From contig JH153345.1 in NCBI GenBank assembly GCA_000226015.1, positions 23,945 through 87,944 on the forward strand: a stretch of 64,000 nt of DNA, read 5' to 3'. The translations under genes and the position numbers were made by a program. Of the stretch, positions 57,366-64,000 are shown in pieces. Below the pieces are notes generated by a model. That model was given only the letters and a program-made list of their open reading frames with translations, was not told the origin of the DNA and did not search any database. Each line of letters starts with the position of its first letter. The stretch's first letter is position 1. This stretch comes from Mnemiopsis leidyi. Taxonomy: Eukaryota; Ctenophora; Tentaculata; Lobata; Bolinopsidae.

Positions 57366-57737
57366 TTAATTGGCTAATTGCCCCAAATTCGCAAACACAC
57401 GAACACCAAATCGGGAGCAAACAATACTGAAAGGGTCGCCTGACCTGAAAGTTTGAGTGGAAAGAAATTCACTGATCTCCAATTGAGTAGGAAACACAAG
57501 CGGAGCTACTGAATGAGGGTATTGTCCAAGAATTTCCTGATTCGTTCCCTCCTCAATTGTCCAAGCTTGTAGTATCTTAGTATTGCACGGGCTTGTCGAG
57601 GGCCGTGCCAGCAAATATACTAGCATATCACTTTTCTGACAATAAAAGCGATCGCGAATCATATCTGGGCTATTCGGAGAAACCGATTGAACTGATTCTA
57701 CCTTGAAAGGTGATGGTAATCTTGGAATAAAAACCAA
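57366..57737 (-). CDS. Possible CDS of 123 codons, unrecognised
   Basis: The frame begins MVFIPRLPSPFKVESVQSVS, contains two Cys-containing segments (RFYCQKSDMLVYLLARP and STSPCNTKILQAWTIEEGTN) and ends RVFANLGQLAN. Its composition is protein-like and it is longer than most chance frames in this AT-rich stretch. No domain is recognised and no partner exon is evident. It may be an exon of a gene on the minus strand upstream of the Kv gene, or an old remnant. Confidence 0.3.
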   Translation of the reverse strand: MVFIPRLPSPFKVESVQSVSPNSPDMIRDRFYCQKSDMLVYLLARPSTSPCNTKILQAWTIEEGTNQEILGQYPHSVAPLVFPTQLEISEFLSTQTFRSGDPFSIVCSRFGVRVFANLGQLAN

Positions 57738-59295
57738 TATAATTTTGCGAGGTTTGGACTATTGTTGATCTTGAAATAATGAAGACTTGCCCATACAGTC
57801 ATACTGTAGACATAAAAGCTCCAAGATTGAGCTAATATATAAAATTCAAGTTTCTCTGAAGGTTGTCATAGATCAGGTATTCTAATATTAGTCGTCAGAC
57901 TCAGAGGTAATAATACTATAATATTTTTCCGTGTGGACAATCTAGATTATTAACTCGAAACTCTGAACCATCTATCAGTGCCAGAGGACTGAGAATCCTT
58001 CGAAAGTTTGCAAAACATTCTATCTAATACTCGGGTTCGACGTGAACTATCTATAGTACGATAAAGAAGAGAAACCTACATAAACGTTAATTAACGGTAT
58101 GAAATATACTCTCAAGTATAGTAGTCCAATATAGCAGTATAGCAATATAGCGATAGATGGATAGAGCATTTGTTTACAAACAATGCAATACATCCAGCCT
58201 GAGCATAGCAACCAATTCACTTAAATCCTCAGGTTATCATACTTTAATATTTTGGTTATCATACTTTAATATTTTGGTTTTCATACTTTAATACTCTAAT
58301 TTTCATCCTTCTTTCAATCTTTAGGGTAAGTTCCTCACCTTAGCCGATCTTATTGCAAAGCATAGAACCTGTCAATCTTGCGATGAGTAGAAATTAGAAA
58401 TGAAATTAGAATTATAAATATCATTACATGCTAATAATGTCATATCGGCATATTAAAAGCCTCCAGATCCAAATTCCATAATCAGTCCATTTTCATTCGT
58501 TTGGTTCCAATATCGGGCCATACTCAACGTTAGATTAAATAAGTAAGAATTAAGAAATGATAGTTCTTCCAAATCTGAGTTATAATGTATTATATCATTA
58601 TGATTATTTTTCCTACCACATGTGACATACGACACCATTTGAAATGAATAACTTTATTTCGATACTTTGCGATGCATGACGAGTGCATTATATTCCTGGT
58701 AAATTTAGACGTAAACCGTTGTCAGGGTGACGTGGGCATGTTTGCACGATCAAATTTCGTTTATATGTCGTTAATCGGGCACGCTACTTAGCCCTACTGG
58801 CATGAGGTTCACTGCAGAAACTTTGCTAAGTTTACTTTCATGGTAATTATGACACATGTTCCGGTTTAAACTCAATCATGTTTTCAGCAATTCATTTCAA
58901 TTAAACTTTTAAGTTTTAACAGCTATTTTCAAGATCCGCCACTCTAGCTAACTCAAAACAAGAAGCATATCGAGCCTAACTTATATGCTACGACAATGTA
59001 CATTGTTTTACTGCTTGCTTGCCGGATAGCAGACATTCGTTTATAAAACCGCATTTTCTATTTTTTGTGTGCCCTTTATTGATTGCTGATCGCGGTTGCT
59101 TTTGTGGCTCGTCCTTCTGTTCCTATTTGCTTGTATGGCGTAGAATATGGAGCTAGATTTACTAGAGGCTGAAAATTACAATCATTCGCATTTCTGCCGC
59201 CCTCGCATTTTAGTTGCAGTGTTATGTAAGATCTTTATCCGTCATGACTCATGTGAGATTGATTTCCGTTAATTACTGCCGTTTTTAATTTGCAC

Positions 59296-59473
59296 AGAAT
59301 ATCAGACTAGAATTTATAGTTGTATGAATATCTGACTAGAATTTATAGTTGTATGAATATCTGACTAGAATTTATAGTTGTATGAATATCTGACTAGAAT
59401 TTATAGTTGTATGAATATCTGACTAGAATTTATAGTTGTATGAATATCTGACTAGAATTTATAGTTGTATGAA
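59296..59473. repeat. 29-bp tandem repeat, about 6 copies
   Basis: Units GAATATCTGACTAGAATTTA plus TAGTTGTAT are almost identical, with one variant base (CAGACT) in the first copy. Confidence 0.95.
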
Positions 59474-62111
59474 GATACATGACCGTTAGTCTCCCAACTA
59501 TCGTAGCCTAAGAGCCGTGCGTAATAACGCCCCAACGTAGTGAGTGGAATTTCACCGGTGGAAGACTGCCGAAGTCTCAGGCCGTACCAATAATTGGTGT
59601 TTCGATAATGGACCTTGAGATTAACTTGGGTGATATTGATTTTTTAGCTCGAATCAAATTATCACATATAAAGTCCGGGACGGTATTATAACATGAAAAA
59701 ACAAGAAATCATGCTATTGTGTGTAGACTCAAGACAACTGCCCTGTTTCCTAGCTATAATATGTATGACAAGAAATCCTGTCATTGTGTGAAGACAACCG
59801 CCTGCATGCACATCTTTACCGATCGCGGTTCATTTCAGGACTCAGGACTGCTCAAGCTAAATATACAGCTATCGAAAGACTGTGTGCGACTGTAAATTCG
59901 ACCACCTTGAGCGGCGATGGTTGAGTCAGATAGGACTAGTCTTTTGTATAATCAATCAGTTAGTTTGTAGTAAGACCACTTTTTTGTCTGATACTTTAAT
60001 TCGTGTATTTTTTGTGTCTAAATTGTAATTGTCGATTGATCGATGCAAGAGTCTTTACAAATTGGAAAACCTTTATCTTAGGACTCCAGTCTTTATCTTA
60101 AGACTCCAGTCTTTATCGAACCGTGGCTTCAATAAATTTCGGAGTTTATGACAGTTCTTTGTTTGCACAATTTATATTATTGATTATTGTACTGTTTTGA
60201 GTCATCCACAACAAAAAATGAGTAATCCAAATTCTTTAAGAACGTTTTACTATACCACCTGTCTTAACACTACGACAACGACAATATCCTATTAAAACGT
60301 TTTGCTTGACTTGCATGTGGATACGGCCTGCTGGGCTTGAAAAACGTGCTGGAAAATCCTTCCTTTGAAATTGTCGAGCAAACTTTAATATTATTTCTTT
60401 TCACACACCAGAGATATGTCGTAGCTGACTTTTAATAATTCTCACTAGAGTGATAGGTAGCTTCCGCTCAGAGAGCACGAATTAATGCCAATATTTCCAA
60501 TAAAAGGTAGACCGTGTCTTTTGAAATATATCAACTTCAATAACAATTATCTATTCCTAATTGAGAATGTGCATTTCTTATTGCTCGATCACAATCAAAG
60601 CAATGAGTTGTAAAGCAATATAGTGAAAGTTTCCTGCTTGGCGTCAAATCACGCTGGATAAAAACCGTCTGTACCTATAATACAGTCTGTTGATAACATG
60701 CACGCTTCTATATTATCTTGATACAGTTTATCTTAAATATGCAAAAATTCTATCCGTCGTGTATTTAAAACGTTTTTCTGCTTCAGTTGATCACGTCTGG
60801 TGAGACATTAACGGCAGTTGAAAATGTATTGATTTTAACAAATCTCTTCTTTCAACGTAATGAATGGCAAGTGATCCATGTTTCCGAGTCGAATTTAATC
60901 GCATGGTAGCACTTAAGTTTAATTCAGTATGACCGGTATTTCGTCGTCCCCCGCCATTTTGTGAAGCTCGGAGTCACATAATAATGTTTTTTCCAGGAGA
61001 TCCGAAACTTTGCAGTGAAAAACAAAACACAAGTTCGTGTAGGAGGTTGATGATTGCCCTGCTTGCAAGGAGTCTAACAATCGAAACTGCATGTGCCGCC
61101 GTCAGTATAGATTCTGAAATCAAAATTGCTTTCTCTAGAATTCTCAATCGCAATGCTTGTTATGGCCATTGAAAAACATAATATACTGAAAGGTGTACCG
61201 AAGCGAAGAGCATAACTTGACTTGGCGCTTCTAGTTGTAGTTGCTGTAAGTGTCAGAATATTAACAGGGCAACAGAGCTACGACAGCTCTTACGATATCA
61301 GTAATTACTCAAATTGTAAATCGTTTCCAAGACGACCGGAAAGCTTTTAGTGAGATGAGTAAAAGCCTAGTTTGTCGTTAGGTAAATCTTTAACGTTAGG
61401 TATTGCTGTGATAGTATTATTGTGCTTTATTTTGCAAAAACGTAGTACTGGTTCCTACAACCCTACTAGTTCCCACAACTTTATTGGTTTCTAACCCATT
61501 GCCAGTAAAACCCGGAGGACGTTTCTTAACTGTCATCTTTCAACTTTGATGGCAAGATATTCCAACTGTTGAAAAAGGCATAATAGAAGTAAAATTAAGA
61601 TTGTGCCTGCCTATTTACAAATACAAGCATACTTCGGCACTCTATCGAGTTTGTTTATGTCACTCAATTTGTGTTAAAGTCGACTTCCACACGCCTGCTT
61701 AACTTATATTGGTTCCAAACTTATTGCTCAAGAGGACAATGCAGCGAGGAGTTGCCATCGTCGTTTTGTTGAGCAATTAATATGATATCGACTATCGATT
61801 TGTCGTTAAACTCAAAATCAACCCCTAATGGGTCCCATGAGGGGTGCACTTTTGTGCGATAAAGTACCATTAGGGTCCCATTAGGGTACCACTAGGGTTC
61901 TAACCTAATGCTAAGGAAAGTTAAACGTTAGTCGAGGGTTGAGTCGAAAGTTAAACTTGACACGTGACAGCATTTCTCGGCATAAATTGGTCAAACATTT
62001 TCGGCATCTTCTCGCGAGTAGATAGAAATAAAACATTAAAAAATAAAAAATTAACAAAAAAGTGACATTTAACAACAAAAAACTTACCCAGTAGCTGGTC
62101 CACGTGTAAAA

Positions 62112-62878
62112 ATGACGGAGACACTGCAGAGCAGACAGAACACATTCGTTTCCCAAACGAATCGCTCCATCTCAAACTATGTGATGGATCAGAGATCCTT
62201 ATCGAGTATCGAGTTCACTCCAACTAGGGACCAGAAGCAGATCTCCAAAATCAACATCGAGTTTTCAGGCAAACGTATGCAAGGATATTATAAATATAAG
62301 AAACCGTTACTTCAAATTGACTCTTTCGCCTGGTATTTTTTGATGGTCGTGTATGCAATCTCATGATTGAGGGCGGAGGGTCTATTGCTTTATTGCAATT
62401 CAATAAATCACGATATTAACCAATTATTAACGAAGTAAGGGGATAACGTGATTACAGTATTGAGTTTGTAGTCAGTATTATAACATAAAAATAATCACGT
62501 GATATTTTTATTAGATTTGTAACCATACTCTACTCAGGTAATCTAAAAGTAGTGCGATCGGAAGATTCCAGCACTGGAACCACTACTGTGGATATGGTGG
62601 ACGCTACCTTCAAAATAAATACCTTCCTCAACAAACACCTCTGTCTGTTTACGCAGGGACTGACTTACAAAAACAAGAACATCAAGGTTTGTGCGGAAAT
62701 ATTTCCTAGTAACCCGGATGGAGGAAATAAACATGATGATTCGGAGAAACGGATTGATAGAACGGATATTCTGCTTCTAGGTAATACCCTAGGAACCTTG
62801 CTCAATGCCGCGTACTCCAGACAAGCCAATTACGAGTTACGGCTAACTATGATTGAGTTCCTCTCCCATTACTCTTGA
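62112..62878 (+). CDS. Unknown 167-residue protein, two exons
   Basis: Exon 1 (62112-62274) opens with MTETLQSRQNTFVSQTNRSI and ends in phase 1 at a GTATGC donor. Exon 2 (62538-62878) follows a CTACTCAG acceptor and ends with a stop after MIEFLSHYS. The joined protein has no signal peptide or membrane span. It has a Ser/Thr/Gln-rich start, then an apparently folded part beginning KRNLKVVRSEDSSTGTTTVD and including FLNKHLCLFTQGLTYKNKNI and TDILLLGNTLGTLLNAAYS. I recognise no family. The splice junction restores a continuous, protein-like sequence, which supports a real gene. It stands alone, 5 kb from its neighbour. Confidence 0.6.
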
Positions 62879-63715
62879 ATAACTTTCTCCCCATAGCCTC
62901 AACGAATTTTCTATATTTGTAGGTAGATCGATTGAAACGCTTGTTTCATTTGCACAAACGTCTGAAAAACAAACTAAAAGAACTAGTAAAATCAAGTTCT
63001 GGCCTCAAAACTTAGAGAATCCAGTTGAGACTATCACCTATAAAGTTTACTTAAGTAATAAAGTAAACTTATTATTGATAAAGGAGCAACGCCAAACTAC
63101 AATTGTCTCAATGTCTCCTGTCTAAGGCATCAGACCGTGTTTTAGCCCTGAAATAAGATTACAACAGCTGGGGTAAACGCACGGTCGCATGACATTGAAA
63201 CTCCGCTGACATTTGGTGAGGTAAGGTAGCCCTCTGAAACAATAGTAACATAACCAATGTTCCACGCTCTGCAGGGAGAGACCATATCATAACCCAGACA
63301 TAAAGGCATTTTTCGATATATTTCTACAGTTTAAATATGAAATAAAACATTTTTACGAAATGAGAAAAATATATTTTCTAGTCCAACAGTTGCAAGTTCA
63401 ATTTTAATGCAATAAAGTGTAGCTTGAATATGCGTGTGACTTACTGACCTTTAAAACAAGTGTTTCAAGATGGCTCAATTCAATGAAAGTTAATAAAAAT
63501 GCTTTAACGGAGTGAACTTAAATTGATTGCCTGCCTTACAAAGAGTCAAAGAGCAGGGACACAGCACGGCCATAGATTAGACAAATTGGTGTGATGTCGT
63601 GACCAAAACATCGGCCCCGGAGCTACCACAATGGCATTAAAGCGGTGAAACTGATAGTCTAGCTAACCGCTCTGGTGTACTTGAAGTTGCGTACAGCTGG
63701 TAAGGTTTAGTTGCT
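62879..63715. other. 3' flank of the unknown gene, no further gene seen
   Basis: AT-rich sequence with no supported exon; it leads into the terminal minisatellite. Confidence 0.5.
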
Positions 63716-63994
63716 ATGCTACAGTTGCTATGCTACAGTTGCTATGCTACAGTTGATATGCTACAGTTGCTATGCTACAGTTGCTATGCTACAGTTGCTA
63801 TGCTACAGTTGCTATGCTACAGTTGCTATGCTACAGTTGCTATGCTACAGTTGCTATGCTACAGTTGCTATGCTACAGTAGCTATACTACAGTTGCTATG
63901 CTACAGTTGCTATGCTACAGTTGCTATGCTACAGTTGCTATGCTACAGTTGCTATGCTACAGTTGCTATGCTACAGTTGCTATGCTACAATTGC
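63708..63994. repeat. 14-bp minisatellite, about 20 copies
   Basis: The unit TTGCTATGCTACAG is repeated nearly perfectly, with rare variants (TTGATATG, TAGCTATA). The frame is open throughout because no phase of the repeat makes a stop on this strand; it is not a gene. Confidence 0.97.
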
Positions 63995-64000
63995 TAATTG

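Larger units (their letters stand above)
57000..62111. other. 5.1-kb region without a clear gene
   Basis: It lies between the Kv gene's 5' end and the next plus-strand gene. It contains the Kv promoter region, one weak coding candidate at 57366-57737, a 23-bp triplicate (GGTTATCATACTTTAATATTTT) at about 58232-58300 and a 29-bp array at 59296-59473. A frame at 60984-61172 (+) shows no motif. No retroelement was recognised. Confidence 0.5.

Noticed and set aside
63716-63997. 93-codon open frame
   Set aside because: It is the 14-bp minisatellite read through; Cys-Tyr-Ser-Cys-Tyr repeats arise from the unit.

Overview
This 64-kb window comes from the nuclear genome of an invertebrate animal. It is AT-rich, its genes are split by GT-AG introns, and its proteins are metazoan: a Shaker-type Kv channel, class A GPCRs with LDL-receptor class A (LDLa) modules, a type II membrane GH31 protein, a secreted tyrosinase and RAD51AP1. 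The gene set would suit a non-bilaterian such as a cnidarian, but the sequence alone does not fix the phylum. Microsatellites, minisatellites and four N-gaps (11153-11162, 23991-24004, 42613-42622, 52829-53153) show a short-read-style assembly.

Layout. 1-8.2 kb (+): the 3' six exons of UBE2K, two tandem paralogous small genes (one with three exons, one with none split), and a RAD51AP1 homologue. 9.9-13.0 kb (+): an LDLa-GPCR with one intron. 14.4-27.1 kb (-): a second LDLa-GPCR, convergent with the first, split into 28 phase-consistent exons. 27.1-30.9 kb: no gene seen. 30.9-46.3 kb (+): a 19-exon membrane-anchored GH31 protein whose catalytic motifs are replaced. 47.4-48.5 kb (-): an EF-hand protein. 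48.8-50.1 kb (-): a single-exon tyrosinase. 51.3-51.8 kb (+): the 3' end of an unrecognised gene. 53.8-57.0 kb (-): an eight-exon Kv channel. 57-62.1 kb: mostly repeats and no clear gene. 62.1-62.9 kb (+): a two-exon gene coding for an unknown 167-residue protein. The window ends in a 14-bp minisatellite.

The genes do not form a pathway. They share themes of genome evolution: (1) related pairs in which one copy has lost nearly all its introns (the two GPCRs and the two small genes); (2) tandem duplications that begin at exon-intron junctions and copy splice sites (Kv exon 3, GPCR exons 6 and 8); (3) insertions inside introns (a tRNA-derived SINE, a TIR element with TAA duplications, a hairpin element, a LINE remnant). 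The most unusual protein is the GH31 homologue, which keeps the family's length and landmarks but appears to have lost both catalytic acids. All exon models were made by eye from splice sites, reading phase and family motifs.
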